From assembly GCA_036505015.1 (NCBI GenBank), contig DASXUC010000089.1, forward strand, positions 1 to 49,670: a stretch of 49,670 nucleotides of DNA, written 5' to 3'. Shown piece by piece: positions 40,708 through 48,559 of the stretch (positions are counted from its first letter, which is position 1; each line of letters begins with the position of its first letter). Below the pieces are notes generated by a model, which was not told where the DNA came from, searched no databases, and saw nothing but the letters and a program-made list of their open reading frames with translations. Made by a program: the position numbers and the translations under genes. The stretch comes from DASXUC01 sp036505015 (lineage in GTDB: Bacteria > Sysuimicrobiota > Sysuimicrobiia > Sysuimicrobiales > Kaftiobacteriaceae).

Positions 40708-42077
40708 GGCTCGCTGCGGATCTTGCCTCCGGGAAGCCCAACGAGGTTCTGCGCCGCCATGTCGCGCGCATCCTGGCATCAGCCCTGGCGGCGGTAGACC
40801 CCGACCGCGCCGTGCGCAAGTTCGTGCGGCGGCGCACTTCGACGCTGCGCATCGGCCGGCGATCCTACGATCTGGCCGCGATGCGCCGCATCCTGGTGGT
40901 CGGCGCGGGGAAGGCGGGGGCGCCGATGGCCGCCGCGCTGGAATCGGTCCTCGGCGACCGCATCGCTGCCGGTATCGTCAACGTGAAGTACGGGTATACG
41001 CAACCATTAAGGCGCGTGCAGCTGATCGAAGCCGGCCATCCCCTGCCCGATGAGTCCGGACGGCGGGGCGCGGAGGCGATGCTTGCGTTGCTGGCCGGCG
41101 CAGGGCCGGACGATCTGGTCATCTGTATCCTCTCCGGCGGCGGATCGTCGCTGCTGCCGGCTCCCCCCGAGCCCATCACGCTGCAGCAGAAGGTGGAGGT
41201 CACCGAGCTGCTGCTGCGCAGCGGAGCGGCGATCCAGGAGATCAACACCGTACGCAAACATCTGTCGACTATCAAGGGCGGGGGATTGGCCCGGGCGGCG
41301 GCCCCCGCCAGAGTGGCCGTGATCGTGCTCTCCGATGTGATCGGCGATCCGATCGACGCCATCGCATCCGGGCCGGCGGCGCCGGACCCCACGACGTTCG
41401 GCGAGGCCCTGGCGATTCTGGAGCGCTACGGCCTGCAGGACCGCGTGGCGCCGGAAGTGCGACAGCGGCTGCGTGACGGCGCTGATGGGAGGATTCCGGA
41501 AACGGCAAAACCAGGGGACCCGATCTTCACGCGCGTGCAGACGGTCATCGTCGGCAGTAATCAGTCCGCGGCCGTTGCCGCCGTGCGCCAGGCGACCGCG
41601 TTGGGCTACCGGTCCTTGCTGGTGACGACGTGCCTGGAAGGCGAGGCGCGGGAGGCGGCCCGCCTGCTCGCCGGCATCGGACGGAGCGCGCGGTTGGCCG
41701 GGATCCCATCCGTTCCTCCGGCGTGTGTGGTCGCCGGGGGCGAAACCACCGTCACGGTCCACGGGACCGGCACAGGCGGACGGTGCCAGGAGTTTGCACT
41801 CTCAGCCGCCCTGGCCGTCGACGGCTGGCCCGACGTCGTGGTCGCGGCATTCGGCACTGATGGCACCGACGGGCCTACCGACGCGGCCGGAGCGGTGGCC
41901 GACGGGACGACGATCGACCGCGCCCGGCAGGCGGGCCTCAACGCCCGCCGCGCGCTGGACACCAATGACGCCTATCCGTTCTTCGCGGCACTGGGCGATT
42001 TGATCGTGACCGGACCGACCAATACCAACGTGAATGACCTGTACATCGTACTTGTGGGAGTGAATCGTGAACCGTGA
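40704..42077 (+). CDS. Glycerate 2-kinase (GckA/MOFRL family)
   Basis: 457 residues. The N-terminal DUF4147 domain has RILVVGAGKAGAPMAAALE (nucleotide-site Lys), EAGHPLPDESG, ILSGGGSSLLPAP and TVRKHLSTIKGGGLA. The C-terminal MOFRL domain has GGETTVTVHGTGTGGRCQEF and AFGTDGTDGPTDAAGA. Phosphorylates D-glycerate to 2-phosphoglycerate. A glyoxylate aminotransferase (44711) and a 2-hydroxy-acid oxidase (46021) nearby make a small C2/C3 acid theme plausible. Its last codons are built from a heptamer repeat. Confidence 0.93.
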   Translation: MRLAADLASGKPNEVLRRHVARILASALAAVDPDRAVRKFVRRRTSTLRIGRRSYDLAAMRRILVVGAGKAGAPMAAALESVLGDRIAAGIVNVKYGYTQPLRRVQLIEAGHPLPDESGRRGAEAMLALLAGAGPDDLVICILSGGGSSLLPAPPEPITLQQKVEVTELLLRSGAAIQEINTVRKHLSTIKGGGLARAAAPARVAVIVLSDVIGDPIDAIASGPAAPDPTTFGEALAILERYGLQDRVAPEVRQRLRDGADGRIPETAKPGDPIFTRVQTVIVGSNQSAAVAAVRQATALGYRSLLVTTCLEGEAREAARLLAGIGRSARLAGIPSVPPACVVAGGETTVTVHGTGTGGRCQEFALSAALAVDGWPDVVVAAFGTDGTDGPTDAAGAVADGTTIDRARQAGLNARRALDTNDAYPFFAALGDLIVTGPTNTNVNDLYIVLVGVNREP

Positions 42078-42143
42078 CTCGCGCCTGCCGGCCCACGGGG
42101 GTTTGGACGATTCACGATTCTCGACTCACGATTCACGAATCTG
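42060..42143. repeat. Opposed heptamer repeats between glycerate kinase and glgA
   Basis: GTGAATC, GTGAACC, GTGACTC (42060-42080) cover the end and stop codon of the kinase gene. GATTCAC, GATTCTC, GACTCAC, GATTCAC, GAATCTG (42109-42143) fill the gap up to the glgA ATG in the opposite orientation. The two arrays are nearly reverse complements, so the transcript could form a long hairpin at the junction. Confidence 0.75.
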
Positions 42144-43607
42144 ATGCGTATTCTGTTCTGCACCTCAGAAGCGGTTCCGTTCGCCAAGACGGGCGGACTC
42201 GCCGACGTATCCGGCGCGCTGCCGGGTGCGCTTGCCGCCGCGGGTTGCGACGTCCGCGTCGTCCTCCCCCGGTATGGAAGTATCTCGACGTCCGCGCTGA
42301 CGCACGCCGGGCGCATTGACGCGGAGGTCGCCGGCACGCGCCTGGACGCCGGCGTGTTCGAGGCGCGGCTGGGGGACAGCGACGTCCCCGTGTGGCTGAT
42401 CGACCGGCCGGACTACTTCGACCGGCCCGGGCTGTATGGTGAGGGCGGAGCGGACTATGCCGATAATCTGGCGCGGTTCACGTTCCTGTGCCGGGCGATC
42501 CTGGCGTGGAGCACGGCGCAGCCCTGGCGCCCGGACGTGATCCACTGCAACGACTGGCAGACCGCGCTGGTCCCCGTCCTCATCGGCGCAGGACAGGGCC
42601 CCTCGATCCCGACCCTGCTGACCATCCACAACTTGGCCTATCAGGGTCTGTTTCCCGCCGCGGAGTTTCCGGTCACCGGGCTGCCGCCGTCGCTGTTTGC
42701 CGTATCGGCGCTGGAGTTCTGGGGCCAGGTGAATGTGTTGAAGGGCGGCATGGTCTTTGCGACCCTGCTGTCGACGGTCAGCGAGACGTATGCGCGGGAG
42801 GTGCAGACGCCCGAGTACGGTGCGGGGCTGGACGGCGTGCTGCGCGACCGGCGCGACGACCTGTTCGGCATCCTCAACGGCGTCGATTACGGTGTATGGG
42901 ATCCGGCCACCGACGCGCTGATCCCCGCGCGCTACACGGCTGAAGACCTGGAGGGCAAGGAGATCTGCAAACGCACCCTGCAGCAGGAGTTCGGACTGCC
43001 CGACGACCCCTCCGCACCGCTGATCGGCATGGTCACCCGGCTGGCCGACCAGAAGGGGTTGGATCTCGTGGCCGCGGTGATCGAGGACGTGCTGGACGAT
43101 GGAGCGCAGTTCGTCCTGCTGGGCACAGGCGACCCTCGGTATCACACGCTGTTTGGCGGCCTGATGGCACGCCGACCGACGCAGCTGGGCGTGCGACTGG
43201 GTTTCGACAACCGCCTGGCCCATCTGATCGAGGCCGGCGCCGACATGTTCCTGATGCCGTCACGATACGAGCCGTCGGGCCTCAATCAGCTGTACAGCCT
43301 GCGCTATGGAACCGTGCCGGTCGTCCGGCGCACGGGCGGGCTGGCGGATTCGGTGATCGACGCCACGCCGGCGACGCTGGCGGATGGAACGGCGACGGGC
43401 TTCGTGTTCGACGACTACACGCCTGCCGCGCTGAGCTCCGCGATCCGCCGCGCGCTGGAGACGTTTCGAGCTCCGGACACCTGGCGGCGGATTCAAGCGC
43501 ACGGCATGCGCGCCGATTTTTCCTGGGCGGCGTCCGCGGAACGTTATCGACGGCTGTACCTGCTGACGCTGGCCCGGCATACGGCCGCGCCGGCGCAGAC
43601 CCGGTAG
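42144..43607 (+). CDS. glgA: Glycogen/starch synthase
   Basis: 487 residues, GT5 family. RILFCTSEAVPFAKTGGLADVSGALP contains the ADP-glucose-binding KTGGL motif. Also DVIHCNDWQTALVP, TIHNLAYQGLFP, MVTRLADQKGLDL and the retaining-GT motif MPSRYEPSGLNQLYSLRYGT with the catalytic Glu, then RTGGLADSV. Adds glucose from ADP-glucose to glycogen. GlgC, GlgB and GlgP are not in the window. Starts directly after heptamer repeats, with no obvious ribosome site. Confidence 0.96.
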   Translation: MRILFCTSEAVPFAKTGGLADVSGALPGALAAAGCDVRVVLPRYGSISTSALTHAGRIDAEVAGTRLDAGVFEARLGDSDVPVWLIDRPDYFDRPGLYGEGGADYADNLARFTFLCRAILAWSTAQPWRPDVIHCNDWQTALVPVLIGAGQGPSIPTLLTIHNLAYQGLFPAAEFPVTGLPPSLFAVSALEFWGQVNVLKGGMVFATLLSTVSETYAREVQTPEYGAGLDGVLRDRRDDLFGILNGVDYGVWDPATDALIPARYTAEDLEGKEICKRTLQQEFGLPDDPSAPLIGMVTRLADQKGLDLVAAVIEDVLDDGAQFVLLGTGDPRYHTLFGGLMARRPTQLGVRLGFDNRLAHLIEAGADMFLMPSRYEPSGLNQLYSLRYGTVPVVRRTGGLADSVIDATPATLADGTATGFVFDDYTPAALSSAIRRALETFRAPDTWRRIQAHGMRADFSWAASAERYRRLYLLTLARHTAAPAQTR

Positions 43608-43657
43608 GGGTTCGCAGCCCCGCCGCGAATTGTCCGGCGGTTGGAGGTGGGGGAGGA

Positions 43658-44704
43658 GTGCCTGAGCTCCGAAAAGATCCGATGTCGCGGCGGTGGGTCA
43701 TCATTGCCACCGAACGCGCCGCCCGCCCGACCGATCTCACCCACGAGGAGATCGAGTCCACCGATCTCGACAAGTGCCCGTTTTGCGAAGGCCGCGAGGT
43801 TCGCACGCCGCCGGAGATCTTCGCAATCCGCGATCCCGGCACGGCCCCGAACACGCCCGGCTGGCACGTGCGGGTGGTCTCCAACAAGTTCCCCGCCCTG
43901 CGCATCGAAGGCGAAACCGAGCGCACGAACGTCGGCATCTACACGCGGATGGACGGCGTGGGGGCCCACGAGGTGATCATCGAGACGACCGACCATCACG
44001 CCCACCTGGCGCTGCTGCCGGTGACCCAGGTGTCCGATGTCATCGAGGCCTACCTGCAGCGGTATCGCGACCTGCGTGGAGACACGCGCTTCGAGTATGC
44101 GCTGCTCTTTCGCAACCACGGCCGCGCCGCCGGGGCGTCGCTGTCGCACCCCCACTCCCAGCTGATTGCCCTGCCGATCGTGCCCCGCCGGGTGAGCGAG
44201 GAACTCGACGCGTCCGAGCGCTACTTCGCGAAGTCCGGCGCGTGTATCTACTGCGCGATGATCGAGCAAGAACTGCGGTCGCGGGAACGGGTCGTCTTTG
44301 AGAATGCCGCGTTTGCGGTCATCGAATCGTACGCGTCGCGGTTCCCATTTGAGACGGTGGTCCTGCCCAAAGTGCACCAGGCCGATTTCGGGTTGCTGAC
44401 CCCCGACGAAGTGCCGGCTCTGGCCGAGGCGCTGCACGAGGCGCTGTTCCGGCTGCACACGACGCTGAAGAACCCGCCGTATAACTTCATCATCCACACG
44501 CTCCCGTATAAGGAAGGATCGAAGCACGCGTACCACTGGCACATCGAGATCATCCCGCAGCTGACACGGGTGGCCGGATTCGAGTGGGGCTCGGGGTTCT
44601 ACATCAACCCCGTCGTGCCCGAAGACGCCGCGCGCTACCTGCGGGAGACGTCCGCCGGTGCCGAGCAGGCGGTCGGCGCGACGCGTACTACGACCAGGCC
44701 CTGA
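43658..44704 (+). CDS. galT: Galactose-1-phosphate uridylyltransferase
   Basis: 348 residues from GTG 43658, with GGGGGAGGA upstream. RKDPMSRRWVIIATERAARPTD start, zinc CxxC in KCPFCEGRE, nucleotide site VVSNKFPAL, and the active-site HPH in ASLSHPHSQLIALP. A second CxxC lies in CIYCAMIEQE, and AYHWHIEIIPQLTR closes the metal site. The family also includes ADP-glucose phosphorylases; placement after glgA makes a role in sugar-nucleotide or storage-glucan turnover possible. Confidence 0.93.
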   Translation: MPELRKDPMSRRWVIIATERAARPTDLTHEEIESTDLDKCPFCEGREVRTPPEIFAIRDPGTAPNTPGWHVRVVSNKFPALRIEGETERTNVGIYTRMDGVGAHEVIIETTDHHAHLALLPVTQVSDVIEAYLQRYRDLRGDTRFEYALLFRNHGRAAGASLSHPHSQLIALPIVPRRVSEELDASERYFAKSGACIYCAMIEQELRSRERVVFENAAFAVIESYASRFPFETVVLPKVHQADFGLLTPDEVPALAEALHEALFRLHTTLKNPPYNFIIHTLPYKEGSKHAYHWHIEIIPQLTRVAGFEWGSGFYINPVVPEDAARYLRETSAGAEQAVGATRTTTRP

Positions 44705-44710
44705 CGTCGG

Positions 44711-45901
44711 ATGACCGCGCTCGGGCGTGCCCCTGAACGGATCCTGCTGGGGCCCGGGCCCAGCATGCTGCCGCCCAGCGTGCGGCTCAGCCTGGCGACG
44801 CCGCTGGTCGGACACATGGACCCCACGCTGTTTCCGATCCTCGAGGACATTTCAGCGCGGCTGCGGGAGACATTCCAAACCAGCAACGAGCTCACCCTGG
44901 CGGTGTCCGGCACGGGGACGGCGGGCATGGAAGCCTGCGTCGGCCATGTGCTGACCTCCGGCGATCGCATCGTGGTCGCCGCGGCGGGATATTTCGCCCA
45001 GCGCATCGCCGCCTTGGCCCGGCGCGCGGGGGCAGACGTCACGGTCATCGATGCGCCGTGGGGACAGGCGGTCGACCCCCGCGATGTGGCACGCGAACTG
45101 GACCGCGCTCCCGCCCGAGCGGTCGCCGCCGTGCACGTGGAGACGTCGACCGGGGTCGTGCAGCCCCTGGCCGATGTGGCCCGCATCGCGCATGATCATG
45201 ATGCGGTGATGCTCGTGGACGCGGTCGCATCGCTCGGCGGCGTGGACCTCCCGGTGGACCGCTGGGGCATTGATGTCTGCTACGCCGGGACACAGAAGTG
45301 CCTCAGCGCGCCTCCCGGGATGGCGCCGGTGACGATCGGCAGGTCCGCCCGCGGGCGCAGCCGCGAGGGGGGGAGTTTCTACCTTGATCTGGAGCTGCTG
45401 TGGCGGTACTGGGCGAGCCCGCACACGTATCATCACACCATTCCGGTCCCCCTCGTCTATGCGCTGCACGAGGCGCTGCGGTTGGTCGGCGAGGAAGGGC
45501 TGAGCGTCCGGTTCGAGCGGCACCGGCGGAATGCGGAAGCGCTGTGGGCCGGATTGGAGGCGATGGGACTCGTGCTGCTGGTCTCGTCGGACCTGCGCGC
45601 GCCCAGCGTGACCACGGTCACCGTGCCCGACGGGATTGATGAGGCAAAGATACGGGGACGCCTGCTGGCAGAACACGACATCGAGATCGCCGGAGGGTTG
45701 GGTCCGCTGAAGGGTCACATCTGGCGCATCGGCCTGATGGGATACTCGTCGCAGCCACGCTATGTCCGGCTGCTGCTGGCGGCCCTGGAGGCGATTCTCA
45801 GCGACGAAGGATTCCGCAGCCCGCGCGGGGCCGCCGTCGACGCCGCTGAGCCTCTGCTGGCCGGCCCGACGACCGAAGCCCGAGACCCGATGCGCCCATA
45901 G
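44711..45901 (+). CDS. Serine/alanine-glyoxylate aminotransferase family
   Basis: 396 residues. Class V PLP enzyme: ERILLGPGPSMLPPSVRLSL start, LTLAVSGTGTAGMEACV, VETSTGVVQPL, MLVDAVASLGGVDLPV (D170) and the PLP lysine K196 in YAGTQKCLSAPPG. Ends with GHIWRIGLMGYSSQPRYVR, typical of AGXT/SgaA. Transfers amino groups to glyoxylate. With the glycerate kinase and a glycolate/lactate oxidase-type enzyme it suggests glyoxylate-glycerate metabolism. Starts 6 nt after galT. Confidence 0.92.
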   Translation: MTALGRAPERILLGPGPSMLPPSVRLSLATPLVGHMDPTLFPILEDISARLRETFQTSNELTLAVSGTGTAGMEACVGHVLTSGDRIVVAAAGYFAQRIAALARRAGADVTVIDAPWGQAVDPRDVARELDRAPARAVAAVHVETSTGVVQPLADVARIAHDHDAVMLVDAVASLGGVDLPVDRWGIDVCYAGTQKCLSAPPGMAPVTIGRSARGRSREGGSFYLDLELLWRYWASPHTYHHTIPVPLVYALHEALRLVGEEGLSVRFERHRRNAEALWAGLEAMGLVLLVSSDLRAPSVTTVTVPDGIDEAKIRGRLLAEHDIEIAGGLGPLKGHIWRIGLMGYSSQPRYVRLLLAALEAILSDEGFRSPRGAAVDAAEPLLAGPTTEARDPMRP

Positions 45902-46020
45902 CCGGGTTCACCTGCCGGTGGGCCGGCTAGTGCCGTACCAACTTGATCGTTAGATGTGTATTCTTGGCGATGCCTAGGGTTCTGAGAAGAACAACTGTGG
46001 CGAATCACGTCGGTACGGTA

Positions 46021-47190
46021 CTAGCGCCAGTCGGGGGGGACGTTCACGTAGGAGCGGTCAAGGGCACTGACGGAGGGACACCCCAGGAGCCTGAGGGTGC
46101 GGTCGAGATCGGTGCGCAGGATCTCCAGCGATCGGACCACGCCCTGCCGCCCCGCGGCCGCCAGGCCGTAGGCGTACGCGCGTCCGACCAGGACGGCTCG
46201 CGCCCCGAGGCACATGGCCTTGACGACATCGGTTCCGCGGCGGACACCGCCGTCCATCATCACCTGCACGTCGTCCCCCACCGCGGCCGCGACTTCGAGA
46301 AGCGCCCGCAGCGTGGCCGGGAGATAGTCGAGCTGCCGCCCGCCATGGTTTGAGACCACAACGGCCGCCGCGCCCTCGTCGACCGCGCGCCGGGCGTCCT
46401 CGGCCGTCAGCACGCCTTTGATCACGATAGGCCCCCCCCAGAGTGGGCGGATCCACCTCAGGTCTGCCCACGCGACAGAGTGGCGTGCGAGGGCGGCCGC
46501 CACGTCCAGGAGGGGCATCGGTCCCTGACCCGGGATCACGACGTTGGCCAAAGGCGGTGTGCCGCCGTCGAGAAGGAAACGCGTGAGCCAGGCCGGACGG
46601 GCCAGCAGCTGAGGCAGATATCTCAGCCGCTCAAGGATGCTCCCGCTGAGCAGTTCACGCTGCCCGGCGCGGAGGTCGCGCTCTCGGAGTCCGGCCACCG
46701 GGGTGTCGATGGTGATGACCAGGGCGGTGAAGCCTGCGGTCCTGGCGCGTTCGATCGTACGTTCAGCGATTTCGCGGCCCCCGATCAGATAGAGCTGATA
46801 CCAGACTCGTCCGGGCGCCGCTGCGGCAACGTCCTCCAGGCGGTGCCCCGAAAGGGTGGACTGAACGTAGATCGTTTCCGCTGCGCCAGCCACCCGCGCG
46901 GCAGCCACGTCGCCGCCCGCGTGCATGAGCCGGCTGTAGCCAACCGGCCCCAGCAGGATAGGCAGCGAGAGTTCGGCGTCCAAGACGCGCACGCGCAGGT
47001 CGGGAGCGGGCACCGTGACGGCGTGGCGGGGACGGAACGTCACCTCGTCGAACGCGAGTCGGTTCGCGCGCAGAGTGGCTTCTCCTTCGGCGCCACCGTC
47101 CAGGTAGTCGAAGACGACTCTCGGCAGCCGCCGGCGCGCGAGGGCGCGCAGGTCCTCGATATTCACGATGTGAGGAGCAGCGATTCTCAT
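46021..47190 (-). CDS. FMN-dependent 2-hydroxy-acid dehydrogenase (LldD/GOX family)
   Basis: 389 residues. TIM-barrel FMN enzyme: LARRRLPRVVFDYLDGGAEGE start, FRPRHAV, PILLGPVGYSRLMHAGGD, YQLYLIGGRE, TIDTPVAGLRERDLRAG, the FMN lysine in PIVIKGVLTAEDARRA and the catalytic His in VVVSNHGGRQLDYLPAT, then MDGGVRRGTDVVKAMCLGARAVLVGR. Oxidises lactate, glycolate or mandelate; the acceptor is quinone or O2. Matches the substrate class of the LctP permease in this window. Convergent with the aminotransferase gene. Confidence 0.93.
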   Translation of the reverse strand: MRIAAPHIVNIEDLRALARRRLPRVVFDYLDGGAEGEATLRANRLAFDEVTFRPRHAVTVPAPDLRVRVLDAELSLPILLGPVGYSRLMHAGGDVAAARVAGAAETIYVQSTLSGHRLEDVAAAAPGRVWYQLYLIGGREIAERTIERARTAGFTALVITIDTPVAGLRERDLRAGQRELLSGSILERLRYLPQLLARPAWLTRFLLDGGTPPLANVVIPGQGPMPLLDVAAALARHSVAWADLRWIRPLWGGPIVIKGVLTAEDARRAVDEGAAAVVVSNHGGRQLDYLPATLRALLEVAAAVGDDVQVMMDGGVRRGTDVVKAMCLGARAVLVGRAYAYGLAAAGRQGVVRSLEILRTDLDRTLRLLGCPSVSALDRSYVNVPPDWR

Positions 47191-47464
47191 TAGGCTGGAT
47201 ACCTACTACGAAGCGTGGTCCGGCTCCTCGCAGAAGCCTAAGGCGGGTGGCCAAATGTGTTGCCGGCAGGTTTTGGGAGGTTTAGGCGCGCAACCTTCGG
47301 GGAAAAGATAGTGGGCCAGCGAAAGCGGACCCAAGATGGATTGGACGGTTCTTCGGAACTGACCAGCTCTAACTAGGGTAGCGCACCGCTGGCTAGATTT
47401 TTGCAGGGATTCCCCCGCGGTCCGTTGTAGGCCACAGCAAAATCCCTCGACACCGCGACAGCCC
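47191..47464. other. 274-bp divergent intergenic region
   Basis: Separates the 2-hydroxy-acid dehydrogenase from the LamG-type gene. I see no gene, tRNA or clear operator. Base composition is lower in GC than its neighbours. A weak AGCG-CAC-CGCT hairpin (about 47379-47389) is followed 6-12 nt later by ATTTTT and could be a terminator remnant. Confidence 0.4.
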
Positions 47465-48394
47465 GTGGAGCCGACGCTTGAGCTGATCTGCCATCACACG
47501 TATGCCGGATTCGGCGGCATCCCGGTGGATCGATCCGGCCATGACAGCCACGGCCTGCTGGAGGGAAATCCCCAATTCGATTCCGACGGCATCGCCCCCA
47601 GATCGGGCACCCTGGCATTCACGCAGAATGGGAATCGGGTGCGCATCCCCGTGCCTGCCGGCTCAGTCTGGGGCAAGCTCGGCGGGATCAAGGTCGAGGC
47701 GATCGTCCGCTGGGAAGTGTCCCACGCCGTGCCGCAAACCATCGTCGCCGGGGATGCCGCCTTCAGCTTCTTTCTGAATGTCCACGGCGTCCTGCACGCC
47801 GCGTTCCATGGAGCGCCCACGGTGTCGGGAGCGCCGACCGACGAAGTGTTGACGAAACCCCCGTTTACCCTCAGCGGCGGAAACTATTGGGTCGATGCGG
47901 CGCGGTGGGTCAGACTCGGGTTCGTTCACGACGGCCTCTCCACCATGGAGTTATCGGTCGATGGGCATGTCGTCGCCCGCCGCCAGGACCTGCTGTCGGC
48001 GGTGCCGGGGGTCGGCCCGATGGGCGTGGGCATCGGCAACGATCCACAGCACGACGATTACTTTCTCGACGGCGCGATCGATGAGATCAAAGTCTGGCGG
48101 ATCATTCCGCAGACTACCGACCGAGAGTTTTTCAACCGGCCCGTCGACCAGTCCGCCGCCGAGTGTTGGGACCGGTTCCTGCGCAGCCTAGCCGCCTCCC
48201 TCGATCGCCACCCGGACTGCGCGCAGCTGATCCAGCGCGCCGCGGGTGACGCGATCGACCGGTTCCGGCGGGCCATCCTCGCCATGGGCCCGGCGGCGTG
48301 GGACCGTTTCACGCGGACTGCGCAAAAGTATGCTGCGCTGTGGAGGGCGGGCAAACTCGACAGCCCGGAGATGGCGAATCTGTTCGCCGATTGA
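47465..48394 (+). CDS. LamG-like protein interrupted by in-frame TGA
   Basis: 309 residues from GTG 47465. Residues 1-215 form a concanavalin/LamG jelly-roll: SGHDSHGLLEGNPQFDSDG, ARWVRLGFVHDGLSTMELSV, DGAIDEIKVWR. Residues 220-309 are helical (CWDRFLRSLAASLDRHPDC, AWDRFTRTAQKYAALWR). No signal peptide. The frame ends at TGA 48392-48394, but the same frame stays open for 54 further codons that read like protein (next entry), so the natural product is probably about 364 residues. The gene that follows starts one base after that second stop. Confidence 0.75.
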   Translation: MEPTLELICHHTYAGFGGIPVDRSGHDSHGLLEGNPQFDSDGIAPRSGTLAFTQNGNRVRIPVPAGSVWGKLGGIKVEAIVRWEVSHAVPQTIVAGDAAFSFFLNVHGVLHAAFHGAPTVSGAPTDEVLTKPPFTLSGGNYWVDAARWVRLGFVHDGLSTMELSVDGHVVARRQDLLSAVPGVGPMGVGIGNDPQHDDYFLDGAIDEIKVWRIIPQTTDREFFNRPVDQSAAECWDRFLRSLAASLDRHPDCAQLIQRAAGDAIDRFRRAILAMGPAAWDRFTRTAQKYAALWRAGKLDSPEMANLFAD

Positions 48395-48559
48395 TGCGCC
48401 TGGCTCGCTGGTTCCGGCATCGCGCTCCAAGACGATCCGGCGGTTCAGCAATTGGTGAACTCAGGATGTCTGGACATGATCCGGGCCGACTGCGTGCCGC
48501 TGGACTGCGATCCGCAGCTGGCCGCGTATTTCGAATTGATCATGCGCGGGTGCCGGTAG
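48392..48559 (+). pseudogene. In-frame continuation of the LamG gene beyond a TGA
   Basis: After the TGA the same frame reads CAWLAGSGIALQDDPAVQQL then VNSGCLDMIRADCVPLDCDP and QLAAYFELIMRGCR, ending TAG at 48557-48559. The stretch is cysteine-rich, has protein-like composition and no good start of its own. The TGA sits where FAD-W-CAWLAG would be natural, so a TGG-to-TGA change is the simplest reading. Programmed readthrough or recoding are alternatives. TGA is an ordinary stop in many genes here, so the genetic code is standard. Confidence 0.65.

Noticed and set aside
42060..42143. Rho-independent terminator between glycerate kinase and glgA
   Set aside because: The potential hairpin is made of opposed heptamer arrays and has no following U-run; it is better described as a repeat.
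48392..48394. TGA as a selenocysteine codon
   Set aside because: No convincing bacterial SECIS hairpin is seen just downstream, and the context FAD-x-CAWLAG fits tryptophan better. Not excluded without homologues.
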